Part shown: in pieces, positions 23,701 through 36,440 of the stretch
Numbering within the stretch: the first letter of the stretch is position 1
Layout of the letters: each line of letters opens with the position of its first letter
NCBI GenBank assembly: GCA_022605955.1
Contig: JAKCOZ010000224.1
Coordinates: 186,001-250,000, forward strand
Length of the DNA: 64,000 nt
Reading direction: 5' to 3'
Source of the DNA: Rallus limicola
Lineage: Eukaryota > Chordata > Aves > Gruiformes > Rallidae
Notes under the pieces: model-generated
What the model was told of the DNA's origin: nothing
What the model saw: the letters and a program-made list of their open reading frames with translations, nothing else
The model's database searches: none
Translations under genes and position numbers: made by a program

Positions 23701-25154
23701 AGGAAAAGGCTGAGAGCCAAAGCGACAGGGTCTGCTCGTGTGTCCTGTTAGGAGGTTTCAGACAAGCTATGCCTTTCAGGCCTAACTTCTTTACTTTGGG
23801 AGTTATTGCTGGACGTTTAGCATGTTTTGAACTGCAGTCTGCTAGGGCCGAGAAAAGCACCGTAGGAGGTTCCAGGCATGTTCCCTCTTTCCAGGCAAAG
23901 GAAAAGGCTGAGAGCCAAAGCGACAGGGTCTGCTCGTGTGTCCTGTTAGGAGGTTTCAGACAAGCTATGCCTTTCAGGCCTAGCTTCTTTACTTTGGGAG
24001 TTATAGCTGGACGTTTAGCATGTTTTGAACTGCAGTCTGCTAGGGCCGAGAAAAGCACCGTAGGAGGTTCCAGGCATGTTCCCTCTTTCCAGGCAAAGGA
24101 AAAGGCTGAGAGCCAAAGCGACAGGGTCTGCTCGTGTGTCCTGTTAGGAGGTTTCAGACAAGCTATGCCTTTCAGGCCTAGCTTCTTTACTTTGGGAGTT
24201 ATTGCTGGACGTTTAGCATGTTTTGAACTGCAGTCTGCTAGGGCCGAGAAAAGCACCGTAGGAGGTTCCAGGCATGTTCCCTCTTTCCATGCAAAGGAAA
24301 AGGCTGAGAGCCAAAGCGACAGGGTCTGCTCGTGTGTCCTGTTAGGAGGTTTCAGACAAGCTATGCCTTTCAGGCCTAGCTTCTTTACTTTGGGAGTTAT
24401 TGCTGGACGTTTAGCATGTTTTGAACTGCAGTCTGCTAGGGCCGAGAAAAGCACCGTAGGAGGTTCCAGGCATGTTCCCTCTTTCCAGGCAAAGGAAAAG
24501 GCTGAGAGCCAAAGTGACAGGGTCTGCTCGTGTGTCCTGTTAGGAGGTTTCAGACAAGCTATGCCTTTCAGGCCTAGCTTCTTTACTTTGGGAGTTATTG
24601 CTGGACGTTTAGCATGTTTTGAACTGCAGTCTGCTAGGGCCGAGAAAAGCACCGTAGGAGGTTCCAGGCATGTTCCCTCTTTCCAGGCAAAGGAAAAGGC
24701 TGAGAGCCAAAGTGACAGGGTCTGCTCGTGTGTCCTGTTAGGAGGTTTCAGACAAGCTATGCCTTTCAGGCCTAGCTTCTTTACTTTGGGAGTTATTGCT
24801 GGACGTTTAGCATGTTTTGAACTGCAGTCTGCTAGGGCCGAGAAAAGCACCGTAGGAGGTTCCAGGCATGTTCCCTCTTTCCAGGCAAAGGAAAAGGCTG
24901 AGAGCCAAAGTGATAGGGTCTGCTCGTGTGTCCTGTTAGGAGGTTTCAGACAAGCTATGCCTTTCAGTCCTAGCTTCTTTACTTTGGGAGTTATTGCTGG
25001 ACGTTTAGCATGTTTTGAACTGCAGTCTGCTAGGGCCGAGAAAAGCACCGTAGGAGGTTCCAGGCATGTTCCCTCTTTCCAGGCAAAGGAAAAGGCTGAG
25101 AGCCAAAGTGATAGGGTCTGCTCGTGTGTCCTGTTAGGAGGTTTCAGACAAGCT
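20799..25154 (+). repeat. HOR family C, copy 1 (22 monomers)
   Basis: Monomers 105-126. It opens with an A16C monomer, then at two and three monomers further on GAGCAAAG and the double variant GACAAACTATG plus CAGGTCTAGC. It closes with GTTATAGC (monomer 121), TTTCCATGC (122), and CAGTCC with GAT (126). The opening markers recur at +4356 bp and the closing markers at +2772 bp, so this copy has eight interior monomers that the next copy lacks. Confidence 0.9.
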
Positions 25155-27926
25155 ATGCCTTTCAGGCCTCGCTTCTTTACTTTGGGAGTTATTGCTGGAC
25201 GTTTAGCATGTTTTGAACTGCAGTCTGCTAGGGCCGAGAAAAGCACCGTAGGAGGTTCCAGGCATGTTCCCTCTTTCCAGGCAAAGGAAAAGGCTGAGAG
25301 CCAAAGTGACAGGGTCTGCTCGTGTGTCCTGTTAGGAGGTTTCAGACAAGCTATGCCTTTCAGGCCTAGCTTCTTTACTTTGGGAGTTATTGCTGGACGT
25401 TTAGCATGTTTTGAACTGCAGTCTGCTAGGGCCGAGAAAAGCACCGTAGGAGGTTCCAGGCATGTTCCCTCTTTCCAGGCAAAGGAAAAGGCTGAGAGCC
25501 AAAGCGACAGGGTCTGCTCGTGTGTCCTGTTAGGAGGTTTCAGACAAGCTATGCCTTTCAGGCCTAGCTTCTTTACTTTGGGAGTTATTGCTGGACGTTT
25601 AGCATGTTTTGAACTGCAGTCTGCTAGGGCCGAGCAAAGCACCGTAGGAGGTTCCAGGCATGTTCCCTCTTTCCAGGCAAAGGAAAAGGCTGAGAGCCAA
25701 AGCGACAGGGTCTGCTCGTGTGTCCTGTTAGGAGGTTTCAGACAAACTATGCCTTTCAGGTCTAGCTTCTTTACTTTGGGAGTTATTGCTGGACGTTTAG
25801 CATGTTTTGAACTGCAGTCTGCTAGGGCCGAGAAAAGCACCGTAGGAGGTTCCAGGCATGTTCCCTCTTTCCAGGCAAAGGAAAAGGCTGAGAGCCAAAG
25901 CGACAGGGTCTGCTCGTGTGTCCTGTTAGGAGGTTTCAGACAAGCTATGCCTTTCAGGCCTAGCTTCTTTACTTTGGGAGTTATTGCTGGACGTTTAGCA
26001 TGTTTTGAACTGCAGTCTGCTAGGGCCGAGAAAAGCACCGTAGGAGGTTCCAGGCATGTTCCCTCTTTCCAGGCAAAGGAAAAGGCTGAGAGCCAAAGCG
26101 ACAGGGTCTGCTCGTGTGTCCTGTTAGGAGGTTTCAGACAAGCTATGCCTTTCAGGCCTAGCTTCTTTACTTTGGGAGTTATTGCTGGACGTTTAGCATG
26201 TTTTGAACTGCAGTCTGCTAGGGCCGAGAAAAGCACCGTAGGAGGTTCCAGGCATGTTCCCTCTTTCCAGGCAAAGGAAAAGGCTGAGAGCCAAAGTGAC
26301 AGGGTCTGCTCATGTGTCCTGTTAGGAGGTTTCAGACAAGCTATGCCTTTCAGGCCTAGCTTCTTTACTTTGGGAGTTATTGCTGGACGTTTAGCATGTT
26401 TTGAACTGCAGTCTGCTAGGGCCGAGAAAAGCACCGTAGGAGGTTCCAGGCATGTTCCCTCTTTCCAGGCAAAGGAAAAGGCTGAGAGCCAAAGTGATAG
26501 GGTCTGCTCGTGTGTCCTGTTAGGAGGTTTCAGACAAGCTATGCCTTTCAGGCCTAGCTTCTTTACTTTGGGAGTTATTGCTGGACGTTTAGCATGTTTT
26601 GAACTGCAGTCTGCTAGGGCCGAGAAAAGCACCGTAGGAGGTTCCAGGCATGTTCCCTCTTTCCAGGCAAAGGAAAAGGCTGAGAGCCAAAGCGACAGGG
26701 TCTGCTCGTGTGTCCTGTTAGGAGGTTTCAGACAAGCTATGCCTTTCAGGCCTAGCTTCTTTACTTTGGGAGTTATAGCTGGACGTTTAGCATGTTTTGA
26801 ACTGCAGTCTGCTAGGGCCGAGAAAAGCACCGTAGGAGGTTCCAGGCATGTTCCCTCTTTCCAGGCAAAGGAAAAGGCTGAGAGCCAAAGCGACAGGGTC
26901 TGCTCGTGTGTCCTGTTAGGAGGTTTCAGACAAGCTATGCCTTTCAGGCCTAGCTTCTTTACTTTGGGAGTTATTGCTGGACGTTTAGCATGTTTTGAAC
27001 TGCAGTCTGCTAGGGCCGAGAAAAGCACCGTAGGAGGTTCCAGGCATGTTCCCTCTTTCCATGCAAAGGAAAAGGCTGAGAGCCAAAGCGACAGGGTCTG
27101 CTCGTGTGTCCTGTTAGGAGGTTTCAGACAAGCTATGCCTTTCAGGCCTAGCTTCTTTACTTTGGGAGTTATTGCTGGACGTTTAGCATGTTTTGAACTG
27201 CAGTCTGCTAGGGCCGAGAAAAGCACCGTAGGAGGTTCCAGGCATGTTCCCTCTTTCCAGGCAAAGGAAAAGGCTGAGAGCCAAAGTGACAGGGTCTGCT
27301 CGTGTGTCCTGTTAGGAGGTTTCAGACAAGCTATGCCTTTCAGGCCTAGCTTCTTTACTTTGGGAGTTATTGCTGGACGTTTAGCATGTTTTGAACTGCA
27401 GTCTGCTAGGGCCGAGAAAAGCACCGTAGGAGGTTCCAGGCATGTTCCCTCTTTCCAGGCAAAGGAAAAGGCTGAGAGCCAAAGTGACAGGGTCTGCTCG
27501 TGTGTCCTGTTAGGAGGTTTCAGACAAGCTATGCCTTTCAGGCCTAGCTTCTTTACTTTGGGAGTTATTGCTGGACGTTTAGCATGTTTTGAACTGCAGT
27601 CTGCTAGGGCCGAGAAAAGCACCGTAGGAGGTTCCAGGCATGTTCCCTCTTTCCAGGCAAAGGAAAAGGCTGAGAGCCAAAGTGATAGGGTCTGCTCGTG
27701 TGTCCTGTTAGGAGGTTTCAGACAAGCTATGCCTTTCAGTCCTAGCTTCTTTACTTTGGGAGTTATTGCTGGACGTTTAGCATGTTTTGAACTGCAGTCT
27801 GCTAGGGCCGAGAAAAGCACCGTAGGAGGTTCCAGGCATGTTCCCTCTTTCCAGGCAAAGGAAAAGGCTGAGAGCCAAAGTGATAGGGTCTGCTCGTGTG
27901 TCCTGTTAGGAGGTTTCAGACAAGCT
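25155..27926 (+). repeat. HOR family C, copy 2 (14 monomers)
   Basis: Monomers 127-140. All opening and closing markers of copy 1 are present, together with a new GCTCATGTG change in monomer 132 (about 26310) that is shared with copy 3. The interior is eight monomers shorter than copy 1. A single clean deletion does not explain every interior marker, so more than one exchange is likely. Confidence 0.9.
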
Positions 27927-29510
27927 ATGCCTTTCAGGCCTCGCTTCTTTACTTTGGGAGTTATTGCTGGACGTTTAGCATGTTTTGAACTGCAGTCTGC
28001 TAGGGCCGAGAAAAGCACCGTAGGAGGTTCCAGGCATGTTCCCTCTTTCCAGGCAAAGGAAAAGGCTGAGAGCCAAAGTGACAGGGTCTGCTCGTGTGTC
28101 CTGTTAGGAGGTTTCAGACAAGCTATGCCTTTCAGGCCTAGCTTCTTTACTTTGGGAGTTATTGCTGGACGTTTAGCATGTTTTGAACTGCAGTCTGCTA
28201 GGGCCGAGAAAAGCACCGTAGGAGGTTCCAGGCATGTTCCCTCTTTCCAGGCAAAGGAAAAGGCTGAGAGCCAAAGCGACAGGGTCTGCTCGTGTGTCCT
28301 GTTAGGAGGTTTCAGACAAGCTATGCCTTTCAGGCCTAGCTTCTTTACTTTGGGAGTTATTGCTGGACGTTTAGCATGTTTTGAACTGCAGTCTGCTAGG
28401 GCCGAGCAAAGCACCGTAGGAGGTTCCAGGCATGTTCCCTCTTTCCAGGCAAAGGAAAAGGCTGAGAGCCAAAGCGACAGGGTCTGCTCGTGTGTCCTGT
28501 TAGGAGGTTTCAGACAAACTATGCCTTTCAGGTCTAGCTTCTTTACTTTGGGAGTTATTGCTGGACGTTTAGCATGTTTTGAACTGCAGTCTGCTAGGGC
28601 CGAGAAAAGCACCGTAGGAGGTTCCAGGCATGTTCCCTCTTTCCAGGCAAAGGAAAAGGCTGAGAGCCAAAGCGACAGGGTCTGCTCGTGTGTCCTGTTA
28701 GGAGGTTTCAGACAAGCTATGCCTTTCAGGCCTAGCTTCTTTACTTTGGGAGTTATTGCTGGACGTTTAGCATGTTTTGAACTGCAGTCTGCTAGGGCCG
28801 AGAAAAGCACCGTAGGAGGTTCCAGGCATGTTCCCTCTTTCCAGGCAAAGGAAAAGGCTGAGAGCCAAAGCGACAGGGTCTGCTCGTGTGTCCTGTTAGG
28901 AGGTTTCAGACAAGCTATGCCTTTCAGGCCTAGCTTCTTTACTTTGGGAGTTATTGCTGGACGTTTAGCATGTTTTGAACTGCAGTCTGCTAGGGCCGAG
29001 AAAAGCACCGTAGGAGGTTCCAGGCATGTTCCCTCTTTCCAGGCAAAGGAAAAGGCTGAGAGCCAAAGTGACAGGGTCTGCTCATGTGTCCTGTTAGGAG
29101 GTTTCAGACAAGCTATGCCTTTCAGGCCTAGCTTCTTTACTTTGGGAGTTATTGCTGGACGTTTAGCATGTTTTGAACTGCAGTCTGCTAGGGCCGAGAA
29201 AAGCACCGTAGGAGGTTCCAGGCATGTTCCCTCTTTCCAGGCAAAGGAAAAGGCTGAGAGCCAAAGTGATAGGGTCTGCTCGTGTGTCCTGTTAGGAGGT
29301 TTCAGACAAGCTATGCCTTTCAGGCCTAGCTTCTTTACTTTGGGAGTTATTGCTGGACGTTTAGCATGTTTTGAACTGCAGTCTGCTAGGGCCGAGAAAA
29401 GCACCGTAGGAGGTTCCAGGCATGTTCCCTCTTTCCAGGCAAAGGAAAAGGCTGAGAGCCAAAGCGACAGGGTCTGCTCGTGTGTCCTGTTAGGAGGTTT
29501 CAGACAAGCT
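27927..29510 (+). repeat. HOR family C, copy 3 (truncated, 8 monomers)
   Basis: Monomers 141-148 repeat monomers 127-134 at a 2772-bp offset, marker for marker, including A16C, GAGCAAAG, GACAAACTATG/CAGGTCTAGC and GCTCATGTG. At monomer 149 the pattern breaks: a second GAGCAAAG monomer appears where a GTTATAGC monomer is expected. The copy is therefore cut off by another rearrangement. Confidence 0.88.
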
Positions 29511-32084
29511 ATGCCTTTCAGGCCTAGCTTCTTTACTTTGGGAGTTATTGCTGGACGTTTAGCATGTTTTGAACTGCAGTCTGCTAGGGCCGAGCAAAGC
29601 ACCGTAGGAGGTTCCAGGCATGTTCCCTCTTTCCAGGCAAAGGAAAAGGCTGAGAGCCAAAGCGACAGGGTCTGCTCGTGTGTCCTGTTAGGAGGTTTCA
29701 GACAAGCTATGCCTTTCAGGCCTAGCTTCTTTACTTTGGGAGTTATTGCTGGACGTTTAGCATGTTTTGAACTGCAGTCTGCTAGGGCCGAGAAAAGCAC
29801 CGTAGGAGGTTCCAGGCATGTTCCCTCTTTCCAGGCAAAGGAAAAGGCTGAGAGCCAAAGTGATAGGGTCTGCTCGTGTGTCCTGTTAGGAGGTTTCAGA
29901 CAAGCTATGCCTTTCAGGCCTAGCTTCTTTACTTTGGGAGTTATTGCTGGACGTTTAGCATGTTTTGAACTGCAGTCTGCTAGGGCCGAGAAAAGCACCG
30001 TAGGAGGTTCCAGGCATGTTCCCTCTTTCCAGGCAAAGGAAAAGGCTGAGAGCCAAAGTGACAGGGTCTGCTCGTGTGTCCTGTTAGGAGGTTTCAGACA
30101 AGCTATGCCTTTCAGGCCTAGCTTCTTTACTTTGGGAGTTATTGCTGGACGTTTAGCATGTTTTGAACTGCAGTCTGCTAGGGCCGAGAAAAGCACCGTA
30201 GGAGGTTCCAGGCATGTTCCCTCTTTCCAGGCAAAGGAAAAGGCTGAGAGCCAAAGTGACAGGGTCTGCTCGTGTGTCCTGTTAGGAGGTTTCAGACAAG
30301 CTATGCCTTTCAGGCCTAGCTTCTTTACTTTGGGAGTTATTGCTGGACGTTTAGCATGTTTTGAACTGCAGTCTGCTAGGGCCGAGAAAAGCACCGTAGG
30401 AGGTTCCAGGCATGTTCCCTCTTTCCAGGCAAAGGAAAAGGCTGAGAGCCAAAGTGACAGGGTCTGCTCGTGTGTCCTGTTAGGAGGTTTCAGACAAGCT
30501 ATGCCTTTCAGGCCTAGCTTCTTTACTTATGGAGTTATTGCTGGACGTTTAGCATGTTTTGAACTGCAGTCTGCTAGGGCCGAGAAAAGCACCGTAGGAG
30601 GTTCCAGGCATGTTCCCTCTTTCCAGGCAAAGGAAAAGGCTGAGAGCCAAAGCGACAGGGTCTGCTCGTGTGTCCTGTTAGGAGGTTTCAGACAAGCTAT
30701 GCCTTTCAGGCCTAGCTTCTTTACTTTGGGAGTTATTGCTGGACGTTTAGCATGTTTTGAACTGCAGTCTGCTAGGGCCGAGAAAAGCACCGTAGGAGGT
30801 TCCAGGCATGTTCCCTCTTTCCAGGCAAAGGAAAAGGCTGAGAGCCAAAGCGACAGGGTCTGCTCGTGTGTCCTGTTAGGAGGTTTCAGACAAGCTATGC
30901 CTTTCAGGCCTAGCTTCTTTACTTTGGGAGTTATTGCTGGACGTTTAGCATGTTTTGAACTGCAGTCTGCTAGGGCCGAGAAAAGCACCGTAGGAGGTTC
31001 CAGGCATGTTCCCTCTTTCCAGGCAAAGGAAAAGGCTGAGAGCCAAAGCGACAGGGTCTGCTCGTGTGTCCTGTTAGGAGGTTTCAGACAAGCTATGCCT
31101 TTCAGGCCTAGCTTCTTTACTTTGGGAGTTATTGCTGGACGTTTAGCATGTTTTGAACTGCAGTCTGCTAGGGCCGAGAAAAGCACCGTAGGAGGTTCCA
31201 GGCATGTTCCCTCTTTCCAGGCAAAGGAAAAGGCTGAGAGCCAAAGTGACAGGGTCTGCTCGTGTGTCCTGTTAGGAGGTTTCAGACAAGCTATGCCTTT
31301 CAGGCCTAGCTTCTTTACTTTGGGAGTTATTGCTGGACGTTTAGCATGTTTTGAACTGCAGTCTGCTAGGGCCGAGAAAAGCACCGTAGGAGGTTCCAGG
31401 CATGTTCCCTCTTTCCAGGCAAAGGAAAAGGCTGAGAGCCAAAGTGATAGGGTCTGCTCGTGTGTCCTGTTAGGAGGTTTCAGACAAGCTATGCCTTTCA
31501 GGCCTAGCTTCTTTACTTTGGGAGTTATTGCTGGACGTTTAGCATGTTTTGAACTGCAGTCTGCTAGGGCCGAGAAAAGCACCGTAGGAGGTTCCAGACA
31601 TGTTCCCTCTTTCCAGGCAAAGGAAAAGGCTGAGAGCCAAAGCGACAGGGTCTGCTCGTGTGTCCTGTTAGGAGGTTTCAGACAAGCTATGCCTTTCAGG
31701 CCTAGCTTCTTTACTTTGGGAGTTATTGCTGGACGTTTAGCATGTTTTGAACTGCAGTCTGCTAGGGCCGAGAAAAGCACCGTAGGAGGTTCCAGGCATG
31801 TTCCCTCTTTCCAGGCAAAGGAAAAGGCTGAGAGCCAAAGCGACAGGGTCTGCTCGTGTGTCCTGTTAGGAGGTTTCAGACAAGCTATGCCTTTCAGGCC
31901 TAGCTTCTTTACTTTGGGAGTTATTGCTGGACGTTTAGCATGTTTTGAACTGCAGTCTGCTAGGGCCGAGAAAAGCACCGTAGGAGGTTCCAGGCATGTT
32001 CCCTCTTTCCAGGCAAAGGAAAAGGCTGAGAGCCAAAGCGATAGGGTCTTCTCGTGTGTCCTGTTAGGAGGTTTCAGACAAGCT

Positions 32085-33074
32085 ATGCCTTTCAGGCCTA
32101 GCTTCTTTACTTTGGGAGTTATTGCTGGACGTTTAGCATGTTTTGAACTGCAGTCTGCTAGGGCCGAGAAAAGCACCGTAGGAGGTTCCAGGCATGTTCC
32201 CTCTTTCCAGGCAAAGGAAAAGGCTGAGAGCCAAAGCGACAGCGTCTGCTCGTGTGTCCTGTTAGGAGGTTTCAGACAAGCTATGCCTTTCAGGCCTAGC
32301 TTCTTTACTTTGGGAGTTATTGCTGGACGTTTAGCATGTTTTGAACTGCAGTCTGCTAGGGCCGAGAAAAGCACCGTAGGAGGTTCCAGGCATGTTCCCT
32401 CTTTCCAGGCAAAGGAAAAGGCTGAGAGCCAAAGTGACAGGGTCTGCTCGTGTGTCCTGTTAGGAGGTTTCAGACAAGCTATGCCTTTCATGCCTAGCTT
32501 CTTTACGTTGGGAGTTATTGCTGGACGTTTAGCATGTTTTGAACTGCAGTCTGCTAGGGCCGAGCAAAGCACCGTAGGAGGTTCCAGGCATGTTCCCTCT
32601 TTCCAGGCAAAGGAAAAGGCTGAGAGCCAAAGCGACAGGGTCTGCTCGTGTGTCCTGTTAGGAGGTTTCAGACAAGCTATGCCTTTCAGGCCTAGCTTCT
32701 TTACTTTGGGAGTTATTGCTGGACGTTTAGCATGTTTTGAACTGCAGTCTGCTAGGGCCGAGAAAAGCACCGTAGGAGGTTCCAGGCATGTTCCCTCTTT
32801 CCAGGCAAAGGAAAAGGCTGAGAGCCAAAGCGACAGCGTCTGCTCGTGTGTCCTGTTAGGAGGTTTCAGACAAGCTATGCCTTTCAGGCCTAGCTTCTTT
32901 ACTTTGGGAGTTATTGCTGGACGTTTAGCATGTTTTGAACTGCAGTCTGCTAGGGCCGAGAAAAGCACCGTAGGAGGTTCCAGGCATGTTCCCTCTTTCC
33001 AGGCAAAGGAAAAGGCTGAGAGCCAAAGTGACAGGGTCTGCTCGTGTGTCCTGTTAGGAGGTTTCAGACAAGCT
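32085..33074 (+). repeat. Three-monomer repetition marked by GACAGCGTC
   Basis: Monomers 162 and 165 share GACAGCGTC in place of GACAGGGTC, 594 bp apart, and the monomers following each (163 and 166) are both of the T153 type. Monomer 164 between them carries three unusual changes (TTTCATGCC, ACGTTGGG, GAGCAAAG). Confidence 0.75.
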
Positions 33075-34658
33075 ATGCCTTTCAGGCCTAGCTTCTTTAC
33101 TTTGGGAGTTATTGCTGGACGTTTAGCATGTTTTGAACTGCAGTCTGCTAGGGCCGAGAAAAGCACCGTAGGAGGTTCCAGGCATGTTCCCTCTTTCCAG
33201 GCAAAGGAAAAGGCTGAGAGCCAAAGCGACAGGGTCTGCTCGTGTGTCCTGTTAAGAGGTTTCAGACAAGCTATGCCTTTCAGGCCTAGCTTCTTTACTT
33301 TGGGAGTTATTGCTGGACGTTTAGCATGTTTTGAACTGCAGTCTGCTAGGGCCGAGAAAAGCACCGTAGGAGGTTCCAGGCATGTTCCCTCTTTCCAGGC
33401 AAAGGAAAAGGCTGAGAGCCAAAGCAACAGGGTCTGCTCGTGTGTCCTGTTAGGAGGTTTCAGACAAGCTATGCCTTTCAGGCCTAGCTTCTTTACTTTG
33501 GGAGTTATTGCTGGACGTTTAGCATGTTTTGAACTGCAGTCTGCTAGGGCCGAGAAAAGCACCGTAGGAGGTTCCAGGCATGTTCCCTCTTTCCAGGCAA
33601 AGGAAAAGGCTGAGAGCCAAAGTGATAGGGTCTGCTCGTGTGTCCTGTTAGGAGGTTTCAGACAAGCTATGCCTTTCAGGCCTAGCTTCTTTACTTTGGG
33701 AGTTATTGCTGGACGTTTAGCATGTTTTGAACTGCAGTCTGCTAGGGCCGAGAAAAGCACCGTAGGAGGTTCCAGGCATGTTCCCTCTTTCCAGGCAAAG
33801 GAAAAGGCTGAGAGCCAAAGCGACAGGGTCTGCTCGTGTGTCCTGTTAGGAGGTTTCAGACAAGCTATGCCTTTCAGGCCTAGCTTCTTTACTTTGGGAG
33901 TTATTGCTGGACGTTTAGCATGTTTTGAACTGCAGTCTGCTAGGGCCGAGAAAAGCACCGTAGGAGGTTCCAGGCATGTTCCCTCTTTCCAGGCAAAGGA
34001 AAAGGCTGAGAGCCAAAGTGACAGGGTCTGCTCGTGTGTCCTGTTAGGAGGTTTCAGACAAGCTATGCCTTTCAGGCCTAGCTTCTTTACTTTGGGAGTT
34101 ATTGCTGGACGTTTAGCATGTTTTGAACTGCAGTCTGCTAGGGCCGAGAAAAGCACCGTAGGAGGTTCCAGGCATGTTCCCTCTTTCCAGGCAAAGGAAT
34201 AGGCTGAGAGCCAAAGCGACAGGGTCTGCTCGTGTGTCCTGTTAGGAGGTTTCAGACAAGCTATGCCTTTCAGGCCTAGCTTCTTTACTTTGGGAGTTAT
34301 AGCTGGACGTTTAGCATGTTTTGAACTGCAGTCTGCTAGGGCCGAGAAAAGCACCGTAGGAGGTTCCAGGCATGTTCCCTCTTTCCAGGCAAAGGAAAAG
34401 GCTGAGAGCCAAAGCGACAGGGTCTGCTCGTGTGTCCTGTTAGGAGGTTTCAGACAAGCTATGCCTTTCAGGCCTAGCTTCTTTACTTTGGGAGTTATTG
34501 CTGGACGTTTAGCATGTTTTGAACTGCAGTCTGCTAGGGCCGAGAAAAGCACCGTAGGAGGTTCCAGGCATGTTCCCTCTTTCCAGGCAAAGGAAAAGGC
34601 TGAGAGCCAAAGCGACAGGGTCTGCTCGTGTGTCCTGTTAGGAGGTTTCAGACAAGCT

Positions 34659-36440
34659 ATGCCTTTCAGGCCTAGCTTCTTTACTTTGGGAGTTATTGCT
34701 GGACGTTTAGCATGTTTTGAACTGCAGTCTGCTAGGGCCGAGAAAAGCACCGTAGGAGGTTCCAGGCATGTTCCCTCTTTCCAGGCAAAGTAAAAGGCTG
34801 AGAGCCAAAGTGACAGGGTCTGCTCGTGTGTCCTGTTAGGAGGTTTCAGACAAGCTATGCCTTTCAGGCCTAGCTTCTTTACTTTGGGAGTTATTGCTGG
34901 ACGTTTAGCATGTTTTGAACTGCAGTCTGCTAGGGCCGAGAAAAGCACCGTAGGAGGTTCCAGGCATGTTCCCTCTTTCCAGGCAAAGGAAAAGGCTGAG
35001 AGCCAAAGTGACAGGGTCTGCTCGTGTGTCCTGTTAGGAGGTTTCAGACAAGCTATGCCTTTCAGGCCTAGCTTCTTTACTTTGGGAGTTATTACTGGAC
35101 GTTTAGCATGTTTTGAACTGCAGTCTGCTAGGGCCGAGAAAAGCACCGTAGGAGGTTCCAGGCATGTTCCCTCTTTCCAGGCAAAGGAAAAGGCTGAGAG
35201 CCAAAGCGACAGGGTCTGCTTGTGTGTCCTGTTAGGAGGTTTCAGACAAGCTATGCCTTTCAGGCCTAGCTTCTTTACTTTGGGAGTTATTGCTGGACGT
35301 TTAGCATGTTTTGAACTGCAGTCTGCTAGGGCCGAGAAAAGCACCGTGGGAGGTTCCAGGCATGTTCCCTCTTTCCAGGCAAAGGAAAAGGCTGAGAGCC
35401 AAAGCGACAGGGTCTGCTCGTGTGTCCTGTTAGGAGGTTTCAGACAAGCTATGCCTTTCAGGCCTAGCTTCTTTACTTTGGGAGTTATAGCTGGACGTTT
35501 AGCATGTTTTGAACTGCAGTCTGCTAGGGCCGAGAAAAGCACCGTAGGAGGTTCCAGGCATGTTCCCTCTTTCCAGGCAAAGGAAAAGGCTGAGAGCCAA
35601 AGCGACAGGGTCTGCTCGTGTGTCCTGTTAGGAGGTTTCAGACAAGCTATGCCTTTCAGGCCTAGCTTCTTTACTTTGGGAGTTATTGCTGGACGTTTAG
35701 CATGTTTTGAACTGCAGTCTGCTAGGGCCGAGAAAAGCACCGTAGGAGGTTCCAGGCATGTTCCCTCTTTCCAGGCAAAGGAAAAGGCTGAGAGCCAAAG
35801 CGACAGGGTCTGCTCGTGTGTCCTGTTAGGAGGTTTCAGACAAGCTATGCCTTTCAGGCCTAGCTTCTTTACTTTGGGAGTTATTGCTGGACGTTTAGCA
35901 TGTTTTGAACTGCAGTCTGCTAGGGCCGAGAAAAGCACTGTAGGAGTTTCCAGGCATGTTCCCTCTTTCCAGGCAAAGGAAAAGGCTGAGAGCCAAAGTG
36001 ACAGGGTCTGCTCGTGTGTCCTGTTAGGAGGTTTCAGACAAGCTATGCCTTTCAGGCCTAGCTTCTTTACTTTGGGAGTTATTGCTGGACGTTTAGCATG
36101 TTTTGAACTGCAGTCTGCTAGGGCCGAGAAAAGCACCGTAGGAGGTTCCAGGCATGTTCCCTCTTTCCAGGCAAAGGAAAAGGCTGAGAGCCAAAGTGAT
36201 ACGGTCTGCTCGTGTGTCCTGTTAGGAGGTTTCAGACAAGCTATGCCTTTCAGGCCTAGCTTCTTTACTTTGGGAGTTATTGCTGGACGTTTAGCATGTT
36301 TTGAACTGCAGTCTGCTAGGGCCGAGAAAAGCACCGTAGGAGGTTCCAGGCATGTTCCCTCTTTCCAGGCAAAGTAAAAGGCTGAGAGCCAAAGTGACAG
36401 GGTCTGCTCGTGTGTCCTGTTAGGAGGTTTCAGACAAGCT
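34659..36440 (+). repeat. Eight-monomer recurrence marked by AAGTAAAAG
   Basis: Monomers 175 and 183 both carry GCAAAGTAAAAG in place of GCAAAGGAAAAG, at 34791 and 36375, exactly 1584 bp (eight monomers) apart. The same change is present once in HOR family B (19545). GTTATAGC markers in this interval are six, not eight, monomers apart, so the interval is not a simple duplication. Confidence 0.65.

Noticed and set aside
9..36377. Giant plus-strand proteins made of a 66-residue repeat starting with MPF
   Set aside because: They are by-products of a 198-bp satellite with one stop-free frame. Nonsense variants occur and have been amplified in HOR copies, conservative and non-conservative changes are mixed, and no promoter, unique N- or C-terminus or known domain is present.
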